NCBI GenBank assembly: GCA_009773315.1
Contig: WRPE01000024.1
Span: 1 to 44,259 of the forward strand
DNA from: Syntrophaceae bacterium
GTDB lineage: Bacteria > Desulfobacterota > Syntrophia > Syntrophales > Smithellaceae
Reading direction: 5' to 3'
Length of the DNA stretch: 44,259 nt
Part shown: positions 17,464-26,493 of the stretch, piece after piece
How positions within the stretch are numbered: the stretch's first letter is position 1
Layout: each line of letters begins with the position of its first letter
The notes under the pieces: generated by a model
Databases searched by the model: none
Seen by the model: only the letters and a program-made list of their open reading frames with translations
What the model was told of the DNA's origin: nothing
Program-made: the position numbers and the translations under genes

Positions 17464-18209
17464 TATTCTCCTCCTTCTCTTTCTTATGAACCGCCAATTT
17501 GTTTTACGGCCCATAAATTGTTTGAGGCCAAGCTGCGCCTCCATTAACATTCATACCTCATTCGATATTTCATGAACCGTGCACCGGTTCACATGTCAGC
17601 TTAAGCTATAATGGCGAGCTTATCACATCCTTTCTCCAATATATTTCCGACAGCGAAAAACGCATCGCCATAGAAAATCCAGCGAGGAGTTTTTTTATTT
17701 GTTTTAATAATTTTATTGGGATGAGAAAAAAATGTAAGTCTGGATAAATAATCAGGCTATTGAAACAGTTCGATAAAGCTTTTACTCTTGATGCTATTTT
17801 TCGAACATGAAGCCATGCAACGAAAAATATGATGGTAAAGACTTCAGGCATTCCGTGGCTCCCTTTCCACTTTGAAGAGAAGTCAAAAACAATTATTGAA
17901 ATTGATTTTGCCCTGCGGATAAACCCGGGCATCAATTCCTGACGCTCAAGGGGAAAAAACTCTGAACCCCGAGGGATAAACTTTAGTCACCTGCTGGGTT
18001 TTGGTCAATTACTGACTAAAGGTCAATGTGGGTATTAAACCAAACAAAAACTAAAGTCAAGGCAAATAAGTTATTTTTTGAGTTCTTTCAGATGATTTAT
18101 CCGGCTTTCAGAAAAATGACAATTCGAATGAAGATTTTGGCATTTATCATACGGGATTGCTTCGTCGGCTATTGGCCTTCTAAGAAACTTCACTGCAATT
18201 TGCCAGAAC

Positions 18210-18268
18210 AAGGGGTCTTGCCACCCTTCAGTGGTGGTTGCAACCACCTAAAGATGGCAAGACCCCTT
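18210..18268. terminator. Nested perfect hairpins
   Basis: The outer arms at 18210-18223 and 18255-18268 (AAGGGGTCTTGCCA and its complement) pair over 14 bp. Inside them is a 16-bp perfect palindrome GGTGGTTGCAACCACC (18233-18248). A T-run follows on the plus strand (18265-18271). It could be a bidirectional terminator or part of a structured transcript; no gene ends next to it. Confidence 0.5.
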
Positions 18269-18499
18269 TTTCTAGTGTGGTGTTTCACTATAACCTTGTC
18301 ATATCGACCAGCGGGAGATATCTTTTTATGCAATGATTTTATTAAGATTTCTCACTATGTTCGAAATGACATTATTGTAAAGCTCTTCTGAAACACTACA
18401 CGAGCGGTGCTTGGATTCAGCTTCTTCCATGAATAACCAGCTTGAAGAACCGGTAAATTACTCGCAAAGACAACCGCATCCGGGATAGCTTCCTAAAAA

Positions 18500-18521
18500 A
18501 AGAGGGCGGTTAAGCCCTCTT
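18500..18521 (-). terminator. Intrinsic terminator of pilA
   Basis: AAGAGGGC (18500-18507) and GCCCTCTT (18514-18521) form an 8-bp stem with a 6-nt loop. On the minus strand it is followed by a run of seven U (18500-18494). It lies 58 bp after the pilA stop. It could also act in the other direction, with four U. Confidence 0.8.
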
Positions 18522-18578
18522 TTCTGTAAAGCAATTATGTTGGTGGGTGAGGTCGACAAGAGTGCAGGTTTGACCCCG

Positions 18579-18974
18579 TTATTCAGCTGCAACCTTCTTA
18601 GCAGCCGATGTAATGGTGCCGTTAGCATCAACCGAATAAACCAGTGTCCCGTTAGCAGGAGTAGCGGTCAACGCAAGGCCGGCCATGGTCGCATTTACAA
18701 TCTTTAACGCAACATCAGGGCTTGCCTTGAAACCGCTACTGGTCAAAAGAGCTTCCGTCAAATCTACGGTTGGATTTTGCGAAAAGTGTGCCTGAGCCGC
18801 CGTGTACGCATTTTTCGCATCCGCGTTTGCCTGCGAGTTGAATCCCTTTGCCCTGTAGGCTGAAAATTGCGGGATGGCGATGGCGGCCAGAATACCGATG
18901 ATGGCAATAACGATCATGAGTTCAATCAACGTGAAACCTTTTTGTCCTTTTTTTCTAGTAAATGCTTTTAACAT
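18579..18974 (-). CDS. pilA: Type IV pilin (PilA)
   Basis: This 131-residue major-pilin-like protein starts with a short basic leader [13 protein letters not shown], cut before F14 by prepilin peptidase. The classic hydrophobic N-terminus follows ([20 protein letters not shown]), with Glu5 of the mature protein present. The mature form has about 118 residues. The globular part is alanine- and threonine-rich and lacks the C-terminal cysteine pair of pathogenic pilins. It is longer than the roughly 60-residue Geobacter-type pilin. It is a single gene with its own sigma-54 promoter and terminator; no assembly genes lie in the window. It acts in the cell envelope, for motility, attachment or cell contact. 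Confidence 0.92.
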   Translation of the reverse strand: MLKAFTRKKGQKGFTLIELMIVIAIIGILAAIAIPQFSAYRAKGFNSQANADAKNAYTAAQAHFSQNPTVDLTEALLTSSGFKASPDVALKIVNATMAGLALTATPANGTLVYSVDANGTITSAAKKVAAE

Positions 18975-19341
18975 AACAGTCCTCCTTGATTAATGTTGGT
19001 TGTCTATTTGGTTATTTTTGTTGTGATATTGATTACTTATTTATTTTATTTTTTCAATAATCAATTTTCTCCGCTTCGCCTCCCGCATGTTTTCTTTAAA
19101 ATTTCTTTACATCTTGTGTTTATTTGAAAGCAATGGGTGTGCCACATGAAATTATTTTATTTTAAATTATTAGTATCAATGGTTTACAACAATACACCGA
19201 GGACACTGGTTGTTTAAAAGACAGTAAACGAGCAAAACAGCGGGGTATTTTCACCAGTAAGGCGTCAATTTGCGCTATTTCATATAAACTGTTTTCCCCT
19301 TAAGGAAAATATGGTAGGGAAATGAAAGAGGATTGGGAACA
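18975..19341. other. Intergenic region between divergent pilA and queD
   Basis: This 367-bp AT-rich spacer holds the pilA leader and its sigma-54 promoter (19130-19144) and, on the other side, the start region of queD. I see no coding frame. I looked for a preQ1 riboswitch before queD and found no convincing match. Confidence 0.5.
19130..19144 (-). promoter_or_regulatory. Sigma-54 promoter upstream of pilA
   Basis: On the minus strand TGGCAC-N5-TTGC reads TGGCACACCCATTGC (19144-19130), an exact match to the -24/-12 core with correct spacing. Transcription would start near 19118, giving a leader of about 145 nt before the pilA ATG. pilA genes of proteobacteria are commonly driven by RpoN with the PilR activator, which agrees with this. 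A pilR gene is not in the window. Confidence 0.8.
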
Positions 19342-19710
19342 ATGTTTGAAGTCACGATAATTAAATCATTTTCCGCGGCGCATCTGCTGGCGGAAATCGG
19401 CGGAAAGTGCGAAGAATTACATGGCCATAACTTTAAGGTGGAGGTCACCGTCGGCGCCCCGAAGTTGAATTCAGAAGGAATTCTAATAGATTTTCGGCTG
19501 GTTAAAAAATGGCTCAAAGATATTCTCGACGAGATGGATCATCAACACCTCAATGACCTTCCCTTTTTTGCAGGTAAAAATCCTTCTTCGGAAAATATTG
19601 CTTACACTGTCTATAAAGCCATGCAAGCCAAGGTAAAAGGGGAAGAGATCAAAGTGCTTCGCGTAAAAGTATGGGAATCGGAAACCGCAGCGGTAACGTA
19701 TAAAGAATAA
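19342..19710 (+). CDS. queD: 6-carboxytetrahydropterin synthase QueD
   Basis: This 122-residue enzyme of the PTPS fold converts dihydroneopterin triphosphate to 6-carboxy-tetrahydropterin, the second step of queuosine precursor synthesis. Zinc ligands are His in FSAAHLL and the HGH of ELHGHNFKVEV. The catalytic Cys is in GGKCEELHGH. MDHQHLNDL and the Glu of VKVWESETAA are also typical. The ATG at 19342 is chosen because AGAGGA lies about 9 nt upstream; a TTG at 19333 would add three residues. folE2 follows 76 bp downstream on the same strand and supplies the dihydroneopterin triphosphate. Confidence 0.93.
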   Translation: MFEVTIIKSFSAAHLLAEIGGKCEELHGHNFKVEVTVGAPKLNSEGILIDFRLVKKWLKDILDEMDHQHLNDLPFFAGKNPSSENIAYTVYKAMQAKVKGEEIKVLRVKVWESETAAVTYKE

Positions 19711-19786
19711 GTTTTAAGTAATTAAGATTTAAGTATTTCAAGCAAGAAACTTAAAATTTAAAATTTAAAATTTAAAACTGTCTATT

Positions 19787-20554
19787 ATGATTGATATTCA
19801 AAACCAGAAAGATTTTCGCAATATTGATATTAAAAAGGTCGGGGTGAAAAACATCAAGTATCCGATCATCGTGTTGGATCGCGCGCGCGGCACACAGCCG
19901 GTTAACGCGACAATCAACATGTATGTCAACTTGCCGCACCATTTTAAGGGCACCCACATGAGCCGGTTTGTGGAAGTGCTTAATGATTTCAAAGGCCAGA
20001 TCAGCATCAAGACGTTTCAAACCATCCTGGAAAAGATGCGCCAGAAACTGCACGCCCATTCCGCGCATATGGAAATCGACTTTCCCTATTTTCTGGAAAA
20101 GACAGCCCCTGTCTCCAAAGCCAAAAGTCTGATGGAATACCGCTGCCTTTTTACCGGCGAAAACAATGCTGAGCAGACTGATTTTCTTGTCGGCGCAGTC
20201 GTTCCGGTGACCACACTATGCCCCTGCTCTAAGGAAATCAGTGCCTTCGGCGCACACAATCAACGCAGCATCGTCACGGTGAAGGTGCGTTTTAAGAAAT
20301 TTTTCTGGATTGAAGATCTGATAAAAATAGTAGAAGATTCAGCCAGTGGTGAGGTATATTCCCTTCTGAAGCGCGTGGATGAAAAATTTGTCACGGAAAA
20401 AGCTTACAAAAATCCAAAATTCGTCGAAGATGTCGTCCGCAGCGTGGCCGTAAAGCTCAATGCCGATGATAATTTCATCTGGTACAGCATCGAAGCGGAA
20501 AATTTTGAAAGCATCCATAACCACAGCGCTTATGCCTATGTCGAGAAAGGATAG
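19787..20554 (+). CDS. folE2: GTP cyclohydrolase FolE2 (type IB)
   Basis: This 255-residue enzyme forms 7,8-dihydroneopterin triphosphate from GTP for folate and queuosine synthesis. Family marks are [16 protein letters not shown] near residue 45, then HMSRFVEVL, and the metal-binding Cys in [11 protein letters not shown] (about 146), followed by GAHNQRS. Type IB enzymes use metals other than zinc and are common where folE is absent. The order queD-folE2 suggests that queuosine is one of its outlets. An AT-rich stretch of repeated AAAATTT lies just before the start and no strong ribosome-binding site is visible. It is intact. Confidence 0.93.
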   Translation: MIDIQNQKDFRNIDIKKVGVKNIKYPIIVLDRARGTQPVNATINMYVNLPHHFKGTHMSRFVEVLNDFKGQISIKTFQTILEKMRQKLHAHSAHMEIDFPYFLEKTAPVSKAKSLMEYRCLFTGENNAEQTDFLVGAVVPVTTLCPCSKEISAFGAHNQRSIVTVKVRFKKFFWIEDLIKIVEDSASGEVYSLLKRVDEKFVTEKAYKNPKFVEDVVRSVAVKLNADDNFIWYSIEAENFESIHNHSAYAYVEKG

Positions 20555-20558
20555 ACCC

Positions 20559-22625
20559 ATGGCCGCGAAAACCTTTTTTAATCTTTACCATCACGGATTT
20601 ATCCGCACCGCTGTCTGCATTCCTGAAATTAAGGTTGCCGACGTGTCGTTTAATGTCCAAAAAACGATTGAACTGGCGAAAAAAGCGGCACAGCAGAAAG
20701 CCGTTCTGGCCATCTTCCCGGAACTGGGGTTGTCTGCCTATTCTAACGAAGATTTGTTTCACCAGGATGCCTTGCTCGAGAGCGTGGAAGAGGCTCTGGT
20801 CACTATTAAAAAAGCATCTGCCAAATTAAATCTGATTCTGGCTGTGGGCGCGCCGCTGCAAGTGGATTGCCGTCTCTTCAACTGTGCGGTTGTTTTTTAC
20901 CGGGGAATAATCCTCGGCATTGCCGTCAAATCCTATCTGCCGAATTACCGCGAATACTACGAGGCCAGACAATTCTCGCCGGCTTCGGCGGCCCTTTCTT
21001 CAAGCATTACTATTGCGGGACAAAAAGATATTCCTTTCGGCGCTAATCTGATTTTTAAAGCCGCCAATCTTAAAAATTTCAATGTCTTCTTCGAAATTTG
21101 TGAAGATGTCTGGGCACCCATTCCGCCGTCGAGTTTCGCGGCCATGGCAGGCGCGACGGTCATCGGCAATCTATCCGCTTCCAACATCACCATCGGCAAA
21201 TCGGAGTACCGGCATCAACTGGCCGCCAATCAGTCCGCGCGCTGTGTCGCCGCTTATCTTTACGCCGCCGCAGGTTTCGGCGAATCCACGACAGATCTGG
21301 CCTGGGACGGCCACGCGATGATTTATGAAAACGGCAATCTGCTTTCGGAATCCAAACGTTTTTCAACGTCGGCGCAAATAATTTGCGGCGACATCGATCT
21401 GGATCGTCTGGCGCAGGACCGGATGCGGCTCACGACTTTCGGCCAGAATGCGGCGGATCATAAAAATCAGCTTGCCGGATTTCGTTCTGTCGAATTTGAA
21501 GTCGACTGCCCGACGGGACGTTTATTGCCGGATCGTGAAATTCCCCGTTTTCCTTACATTCCCGCCGACCAGGGAAAGCGCGACCAGCGCTGTTATGAGG
21601 CCTACAACATCCAGGTTCAGGGCCTGGCCCAAAGACTCAAATCCTCCGGCATCCCTAATTTGGTGATTGGCGTTTCCGGGGGCTTAGATTCCACGCACGC
21701 CCTGCTTGTAGCGGCCAGAACCATGGATCTGCTGGGCAGGCCTCGCACCCATGTTAAAGCCTATACGATGCCCGCTTTCGGAACAACCAACAAAACGTAT
21801 CGCAACGCCGTCAATCTGATGAACGCCTTAGGCGTGGAGGCCAATGAAGTCGATATCAAACCCGCCTGCCTCCAGATGCTCCAGGACATTAATCACCCTT
21901 TTGCCCGCGGAAAGAAAATTTATGATATCGCTTTTGAAAATGTACAGGCCGGCCAGCGATCGGCGCACCTTTTCCGGTTGGCCAACATGAAAAACGCTCT
22001 GGTCGTCGGCACGGGTGATTTGAGCGAATTGGCGCTGGGGTGGAGCACTTACGGGATCGGTGATCACATGTCACACTACAATGTGAATGCCAGCGTCCCG
22101 AAAACGCTTATTCAGTATCTGATCCGCTGGGTGGCGCAAACGCATCAGTTCTCCGTAGCGGTATCGGAAATTCTTCTGGCTGTTCTGGCAACGGAAATTT
22201 CGCCGGAGCTCATTCCCGGCCGGATCGATGATCAACCGCAGCAGAAAACGGAAGCGACCATCGGGCCCTACGAATTACAGGACTTTAACAATTTCTATAT
22301 AACCCGCTTCGGGTATCTGCCCGTCAAAGTGGCCTTTCTTGCCTATTGCGCCTGGAAGGATAAAACGCAAGGTTCATGGCCGGATGTGCCGCCTGAAAAG
22401 CAAAATAGCTACAGCCTGAAAGAAATCAAGAAATGGCTGCATGTTTATATAAACAGATTTTTTAAACTGTCTCAGTATAAGCGATCCTGCGTTCCCAACA
22501 GTCCCAAAGTGGGTTCGGGCGGTTCGCTTTCCCCGCGCGGCGACTGGCGCGCGCCCAGCGACAGCGAACCAACCGTGTGGCTTGCGAACTGGGAAAAAAT
22601 TCCGGACATGGATGACGAACGATGA
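20559..22625 (+). CDS. nadE: Glutamine-dependent NAD+ synthetase
   Basis: This 688-residue enzyme amidates nicotinate adenine dinucleotide to NAD using glutamine and ATP. The N-terminal nitrilase-like glutaminase domain shows its triad: Glu in [11 protein letters not shown], Lys in [12 protein letters not shown], Cys in FEICEDVW. The C-terminal synthetase domain carries the P-loop VSGGLDST and [12 protein letters not shown]. Length agrees with the long, bacterial and mycobacterial type. The start is ATG 20559 with AAAGGA 8 nt upstream, five bp after the folE2 stop. An upstream in-frame ATG at 20460 lies inside folE2. It is probably cotranscribed with queD-folE2. Confidence 0.94.
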   Translation: MAAKTFFNLYHHGFIRTAVCIPEIKVADVSFNVQKTIELAKKAAQQKAVLAIFPELGLSAYSNEDLFHQDALLESVEEALVTIKKASAKLNLILAVGAPLQVDCRLFNCAVVFYRGIILGIAVKSYLPNYREYYEARQFSPASAALSSSITIAGQKDIPFGANLIFKAANLKNFNVFFEICEDVWAPIPPSSFAAMAGATVIGNLSASNITIGKSEYRHQLAANQSARCVAAYLYAAAGFGESTTDLAWDGHAMIYENGNLLSESKRFSTSAQIICGDIDLDRLAQDRMRLTTFGQNAADHKNQLAGFRSVEFEVDCPTGRLLPDREIPRFPYIPADQGKRDQRCYEAYNIQVQGLAQRLKSSGIPNLVIGVSGGLDSTHALLVAARTMDLLGRPRTHVKAYTMPAFGTTNKTYRNAVNLMNALGVEANEVDIKPACLQMLQDINHPFARGKKIYDIAFENVQAGQRSAHLFRLANMKNALVVGTGDLSELALGWSTYGIGDHMSHYNVNASVPKTLIQYLIRWVAQTHQFSVAVSEILLAVLATEISPELIPGRIDDQPQQKTEATIGPYELQDFNNFYITRFGYLPVKVAFLAYCAWKDKTQGSWPDVPPEKQNSYSLKEIKKWLHVYINRFFKLSQYKRSCVPNSPKVGSGGSLSPRGDWRAPSDSEPTVWLANWEKIPDMDDER

Positions 22626-22819
22626 AACCATCCTATAAAGACTTTGACGCCACGGAACTATTCTGCCCGCAATGCCGACGGGCTGTGCCGGTGCGAAAAA
22701 GACTGCTGCTGGTTCTTACCGAAGGCGAAAAATATGATTACAGTTGCGTTTACTGCGGAACGTCAGTGGGCGACAAGCTGGTGAAAGAAAACGCCAACTC
22801 AAAAATCCTGCTTCGCTGA
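22622..22819 (+). CDS. Small zinc-ribbon protein (65 aa)
   Basis: This 65-residue protein overlaps nadE by 4 bp (ATGA), so it is translationally coupled. It has two Cys pairs, FCPQCRR and CVYCGTS, about 30 residues apart, as in a zinc ribbon. Between them is a basic-hydrophobic stretch [12 protein letters not shown]. There is no signal peptide. I know no function for it; similar small cysteine-pair proteins occur in deltaproteobacteria. Confidence 0.7.
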   Translation: MKPSYKDFDATELFCPQCRRAVPVRKRLLLVLTEGEKYDYSCVYCGTSVGDKLVKENANSKILLR

Positions 22820-22833
22820 GACCACCCCCCTAC

Positions 22834-22996
22834 CCCCCCCCAGCAGACTGTGTCGCAACTCCTTTTTTGTCATTCCGTACAAGCGAAGCGCGATACGGAA
22901 TCCAGTATTATCAGCAAGTTCTGGATACCGGCTTTCGCCGGTATGACGGCTTTTATGGCACTTCTTGCTATTGCGACACACTCTCCAGCGGGGGAT
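22834..22996. repeat. Palindromic dispersed repeat (MITE- or REP-like)
   Basis: The stretch is built of nested inverted repeats. The outer arms TGTGTCGCAA (22849-22858) and TTGCGACACA (22971-22980) are perfect, with imperfect flanks extending to the C and G runs at the edges. Inside are ATTCCGTA/TACGGAAT (22872-22879, 22894-22901) and ATACCGGC/GCCGGTAT (22925-22932, 22937-22944). The inner pattern, GTCATTCC...CCGGTATGAC, is the type found scattered in many copies in some bacterial genomes. It does not contain a gene. Confidence 0.7.
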
Positions 22997-23035
22997 AACA
23001 CCCCCAATGCACGACAGCTGGAAACCATTACTGAA

Positions 23036-23494
23036 TTAAGCCTTTTTTTGCAGAGCCTTCCTTAATTTTTGCGCAAGCAGGCTGGATTCGCCGACAGATT
23101 CCGTTTCTCCATAAACAAGAGTAACATCCCGGCTGGAGGATGCATTGCCTCCCAGGTATTCCGCCAATACTTCCCGGCTGTGAACATCCTCATGACAATA
23201 AACGCAAAGGTTTTCCCAGTTGCTGCCGTCGGCGGGGTTATTGTGGTGATTGCCGTCTCTGTGATGAACGGTTAAAAGTTGCCGATTCACACCAGAAAAA
23301 TCCCGGCCGCAACGGCCGCAAACGAGTCCGTGAATGTTCAAAGACTTTTCGCGGTAGTCCTCGCCGCCGGGTGTCTTGGCGGCGTTTTTCATTTCCCGCA
23401 CGGTATCTTCGACGGATTTTTGCGTATCGGTGGTCAAAGGTTTTTTGGAAACGGCAACACGCCCTCCCTTATTGGAAAATGTCATCTTGGCCAT
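23036..23494 (-). CDS. HNH nuclease, YajD family
   Basis: This 152-residue protein has a compact HNH domain in the middle. It shows CGRCGRDF and later CVYC as the zinc-binding pairs, with LTVHHRDGNHHNNP and NWENLCVYCHEDVH carrying the catalytic histidines and Asn. It resembles E. coli YajD. The C-terminal tail (SSLLAQKLRKALQKKA) is basic. The target is not known; such genes are often chromosomal housekeeping-like and not linked to phage. Seven bp separate it from the upstream DUF948-like gene. Confidence 0.82.
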   Translation of the reverse strand: MAKMTFSNKGGRVAVSKKPLTTDTQKSVEDTVREMKNAAKTPGGEDYREKSLNIHGLVCGRCGRDFSGVNRQLLTVHHRDGNHHNNPADGSNWENLCVYCHEDVHSREVLAEYLGGNASSSRDVTLVYGETESVGESSLLAQKLRKALQKKA

Positions 23495-23500
23495 GTCGTT

Positions 23501-23896
23501 CTAAACCTTTTGTTTGCCGGTCAATACATTAAGAAAAACCCTTACCCCTTTGACCACGGCCATTAACTCTATCATTTTTCTAAATAAGGGAGAATTGAGA
23601 GCGCGCGGCGAAATCAATTCTATTCCACTGACCACCTCATGAATCACCGCGTGAACCCTCTGGGCCGTGGCGGCACACTTTTGAACCTCGCCATTGATCG
23701 CCGTCGTCGAATTATTAATATTCGTGGAAATCTCTTCCATGTTTTTCAAGATCGCCGGCAGTCGCTCATTCAAAGCCTGCAAAGTAACCGTGACGTCGCT
23801 CACGGCACGCCAAAGTTTCAGCAGAATCGGAATACAAAATAACACCAGCAACAGCAAGGCAACACTAAAAATTAGCAAACTGATTTCCATATACAT
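23501..23896 (-). CDS. DUF948-like membrane-anchored protein
   Basis: This 131-residue protein has one N-terminal transmembrane helix (about 4-26, LLIFSVALLLLVLFCIPILL) and a predicted coiled segment facing the cytoplasm or periplasm (LNERLPAILKNMEEISTNINN). This is the layout of DUF948 proteins. GAGGAGAAG lies before ATG 23896. It stands beside a YtxH-type gene, a common pairing in bacteria. The role may relate to envelope stress or cell-surface organisation, but this is not established. Confidence 0.72.
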   Translation of the reverse strand: MYMEISLLIFSVALLLLVLFCIPILLKLWRAVSDVTVTLQALNERLPAILKNMEEISTNINNSTTAINGEVQKCAATAQRVHAVIHEVVSGIELISPRALNSPLFRKMIELMAVVKGVRVFLNVLTGKQKV

Positions 23897-23959
23897 AATT
23901 CTTCTCCTCGATAATGTTCACACGATAGCTAAAAAATATTAATAATGGTTCTTGATGGC

Positions 23960-24343
23960 TTAAACCGTTTTTTTATTTTTTTCTTCCCGATACGCTTCCA
24001 TCCCGGCGTCAAGCGCTTTTTTTAAACGGTCTTTACTATCTGCGAGTGTATCAGCGCTCTGATGAGCAAGCTCACTTATTTTTTCTTCTATTTCTTCCAC
24101 TTTTTCTCTGGCGGTTCCTTCGGCATCTTTCAGGCGTCTTACCGCCGTCTCGTAAGCTTCTTTGCTTTTTACCGCCGCCTTTTTATATTCTTCCCTTGCT
24201 TTAACCAAAAGTTCGTCTGCTTTGTCGGCGATATCCTGACGGGTTTCCTTACCGCTTTTTGGCGCAAACAAAATTCCGATGGCTGCACCGATCAGACCGC
24301 CGATCAACAAACCATTTACCAAACCGCAATCTTTCTCTGCCAT
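23960..24343 (-). CDS. YtxH domain protein
   Basis: This 127-residue protein starts with a glycine-rich hydrophobic helix (GLLIGGLIGAAIGILFAPKSG), the YtxH signature with its APxxG end. A long charged helix of about 85 residues with heptad character follows. AAGGAGGTGCC just before ATG 24343 is an excellent ribosome-binding site. It probably sits in the inner membrane with a coiled-coil tail. It lies 63 bp upstream of the DUF948-like gene and is likely cotranscribed with it. Related proteins are stress-induced in Firmicutes; the role here is unknown. Confidence 0.82.
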   Translation of the reverse strand: MAEKDCGLVNGLLIGGLIGAAIGILFAPKSGKETRQDIADKADELLVKAREEYKKAAVKSKEAYETAVRRLKDAEGTAREKVEEIEEKISELAHQSADTLADSKDRLKKALDAGMEAYREEKNKKTV

Positions 24344-24422
24344 ATGGCACCTCCTTAAATTATTTTTCCTTCATTTTTAATCTTTGTATACTTAAGCACT
24401 AAAGACGGACATGTCAAGACGC

Positions 24423-24465
24423 AAAAAAACCGGGTAACCTATGTGCTAACAAAGGTTACCCGGTT
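24423..24465 (-). terminator. Intrinsic terminator of the lipoprotein gene
   Basis: AACCGGGTAACCT (24428-24440) and its complement (24453-24465) form a 13-bp perfect stem with a 12-nt loop. On the minus strand a run of seven U covers 24429-24423. It lies 27 bp after the lipoprotein stop. Confidence 0.88.
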
Positions 24466-24491
24466 CTGTAATCCTGCAATTGATTGTATGA

Positions 24492-24683
24492 TTATTTTGC
24501 CGGTGCAGGGGCCGGTGCTGCCGGTGCTGCTTCGGGTGCTGCCGGTGCTGCAGGGGCTGCCGGTGCTGCAGGGGCTTCAACTTTAGGTGCTTCCTGCTTG
24601 GGTGCTTCCTTGCAGCCGATGGCTGCGATGGATAAAGAAGCCAACAAAAGCACGCTAACAAAAATGGCTAATACCTTCTTCAT
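24492..24683 (-). CDS. Small Ala/Pro-rich lipoprotein (63 aa)
   Basis: The protein has a lipoprotein signal peptide: MKK, a hydrophobic core, and a lipobox-like AAIGC with Cys24 as the modified residue. The mature part is about 40 residues of KQEAPKVEAP followed by AAP repeats, encoded by imperfect repeats of GCCGGTGCTG. AAAGGAGG precedes the ATG. Such Ala-Pro tails usually act as extended spacers at the cell surface or in the periplasm. No homologue with known role comes to mind. The repeat length may vary by slippage. Confidence 0.75.
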   Translation of the reverse strand: MKKVLAIFVSVLLLASLSIAAIGCKEAPKQEAPKVEAPAAPAAPAAPAAPEAAPAAPAPAPAK

Positions 24684-24743
24684 AAGAATATATCCTCCTT
24701 TCAGTAATTTTTAGTGTGTAAACACACCAGTATTTGATGGGTG

Positions 24744-24771
24744 ACATTACGCTTTTTTTTTGCCTTGTCAA
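24744..24771 (-). promoter_or_regulatory. Putative promoter of the lipoprotein gene
   Basis: On the minus strand TTGACA (24771-24766) is a full -35 match and TAATGT (24749-24744) a poor -10, with a 16-bp spacer. Transcription would start near 24737. It overlaps the -35 of the oppositely directed promoter of the hydantoinase-like gene. Confidence 0.4.
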
Positions 24772-24793
24772 GATAAATTTAAACATATATAAG
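24765..24793 (+). promoter_or_regulatory. Sigma-70-type promoter of the hydantoinase-like gene
   Basis: TTGTCA (24765-24770) and TATAAG (24788-24793) are separated by exactly 17 bp. The predicted start is near 24800, 20 bp before the chosen ATG. It overlaps the divergent lipoprotein promoter by 7 bp. Confidence 0.6.
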
Positions 24794-24819
24794 TGAGAAA
24801 ATTTACAAAGGACGCTGCA

Positions 24820-26493
24820 ATGATACTTGGCATTGATGTCGGCGGAACCCATACAGACGCCGTTCTGGTTCAAAATTTTCAACTGGTCAAGAAGGCTAAA
24901 GTACTCACGAATCAAGCGAATATCATGGCCTCGCTTCTGGAAGCGGCAGATCGGCTGATTTCAGGAAATAATACAAATAATATTCATAGGATAGTCTTGA
25001 GCACCACGATCTCGACTAACGCGATTGTCCAGAATAAAACCAATCGCGTGGCAATGGTTTTGCTAAGCGGTCCCGGTCTGTCGCCGGCTACACTAAATCT
25101 GGGCAAAGATACCTACTTCGCCAAAGGTTACGTCAATCATCGCGGCATCCCTATTAAAAACGTGAACAGCCGGGAAATTGAAGATATCAGCAACAAAATT
25201 TCCGAAAGTCAAATTCGTCAGATCGGAATTGTCGGCAAATTTTCCAGCCGTAATCCACAGCAGGAGCTGGATACAGCCGAACTGCTGCAGAATCCTTCCA
25301 GAAATATTTCTTTAGGCCATAGGCTGTCCGGACAATTGAATTTCCCGCGCCGCATCGCCACAACGTATCTCAACGCTGCCATTCATGATATTTATCGGGG
25401 ATTTGTGCAGGATGTTCAGAATTTTGTCACAAGGATCGGTCCGAATATTCCCGTCTATATTTTGAAAGCGGATGGAGGAACCATTCTGATTGATAAATCA
25501 TTGGACTGTCCCGTGCAGACGATTCACTCCGGCCCGGCGGCAAGCATCATGGGGATTCTGGCAACAACCTGCATCAAAGAAGACGCCGTTGCCCTGGACA
25601 TCGGCGGCACCACGACGGATATCTCCATTTTTGCCGACGGTGTTCCTCTTCTGGAACCATCCGGTGTGTCCATTGACGGACGTAAAACGCTTATTCGCGG
25701 TCTTTACACCAAATCAATCGGCGTCGGCGGCGACAGTGTCGTAGGCGTTGAAAATGGAAATATTTTTATCGGACCGCAAAGGGAAGGACCGGCCGCCGCA
25801 CTGGGCGGGCCATTCCCCACTCCCACGGATGCCATGATCGTGCAGGATATCATTACTTTCGGCGACAAACGAAAAGCAGAAGGCGCCATCGCGTTCGTCG
25901 CCGAAAAACTTCACAGAAGTATTCAGGATACGGCGCACGCCATTGTCGAAAAAACAGCCGCGCTGATTTCCGACAACGTCCGACAGATCCTGGCCGAGAT
26001 CAACAATAAACCGGTTTACACCATCCATGAACTTCTGGAGGGGAAAGTTATTCAACCTAAAATGCTCTATGTTGTGGGAGGTCCCGCCGCCATTGCCCCC
26101 TTCGTAGCGGAAAACCTAGGTTATCCTTATTGTATCCCGGATCATTCGGAAGTATCTAATGCTCTTGGCGTAGCCCTCGCCAGAACAACCGCCGAAATAA
26201 CCATCCTCGCCGACACTGAAAAAAGAGAACTCATCATCAGCGAAGAGGGGCATGTTCAAAACATTCCCCACAATTTTTCTCTGGAAGACGCTATCGAAGT
26301 AGGCAAAAAGACTCTTCGGGAAAAAGCCGTCCGGATGGGAGCCAAACCTGATGATATAATTATTGAAATAACTGAATTACAGGAGTTTAATATGATTCGG
26401 GATTTTTACACAACGGGGAAAAATATCCGCGTGAAAGTTCAGATAAAACCCGGATTAATTTCTGCAGGCCAAGCGAGGTCAAATCATGCCTGA
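24820..26493 (+). CDS. Hydantoinase A/oxoprolinase family protein
   Basis: This 557-residue protein is of the actin-like ATPase fold family that includes hydantoinase A, 5-oxoprolinase and acetone carboxylase subunits. The N-terminal phosphate loop is DVGGTHTDAVLV. A second ATP-binding signature, ALDIGGTTTDISIF, follows near residue 260. QTIHSGPAASIMG and GVGGDSVVGVENG are also present. The start is ATG 24820 with AAAGGA about 8 nt upstream; a GTG at 24793 would overlap the promoter -10. No hydantoinase B partner lies next to it. It overlaps the histone-deacetylase-like gene by 8 bp, so the two are cotranscribed. The substrate cannot be told. Confidence 0.85.
   Translation: MILGIDVGGTHTDAVLVQNFQLVKKAKVLTNQANIMASLLEAADRLISGNNTNNIHRIVLSTTISTNAIVQNKTNRVAMVLLSGPGLSPATLNLGKDTYFAKGYVNHRGIPIKNVNSREIEDISNKISESQIRQIGIVGKFSSRNPQQELDTAELLQNPSRNISLGHRLSGQLNFPRRIATTYLNAAIHDIYRGFVQDVQNFVTRIGPNIPVYILKADGGTILIDKSLDCPVQTIHSGPAASIMGILATTCIKEDAVALDIGGTTTDISIFADGVPLLEPSGVSIDGRKTLIRGLYTKSIGVGGDSVVGVENGNIFIGPQREGPAAALGGPFPTPTDAMIVQDIITFGDKRKAEGAIAFVAEKLHRSIQDTAHAIVEKTAALISDNVRQILAEINNKPVYTIHELLEGKVIQPKMLYVVGGPAAIAPFVAENLGYPYCIPDHSEVSNALGVALARTTAEITILADTEKRELIISEEGHVQNIPHNFSLEDAIEVGKKTLREKAVRMGAKPDDIIIEITELQEFNMIRDFYTTGKNIRVKVQIKPGLISAGQARSNHA

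Larger units (their letters stand above)
17464..18578. other. Long non-coding stretch between fad genes and pilA
   Basis: About 1.1 kb without a convincing gene. Frames of about 110-120 codons exist on both strands but lack family features, and I see no good ribosome-binding site for them. The region holds an inverted repeat CTTTAGTCA/TGACTAAAG (17981-17989, 18013-18021), a strong nested hairpin (18210-18268) and the pilA terminator (18500-18521). The 5' leader of the dehydrogenase-hydratase mRNA must start somewhere in it. Confidence 0.6.

Noticed and set aside
17606-17935. 109-codon minus-strand frame in the long gap
   Set aside because: Unusual composition, no ribosome-binding site and no family pattern; likely chance.
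18026-18391. 121-codon plus-strand frame across the nested hairpins
   Set aside because: It runs through the strong palindromes and lacks family features; a chance frame is more likely.
19260-19341. preQ1 riboswitch before queD
   Set aside because: Checked by eye for the preQ1 hairpin and A-rich tail; no convincing match.
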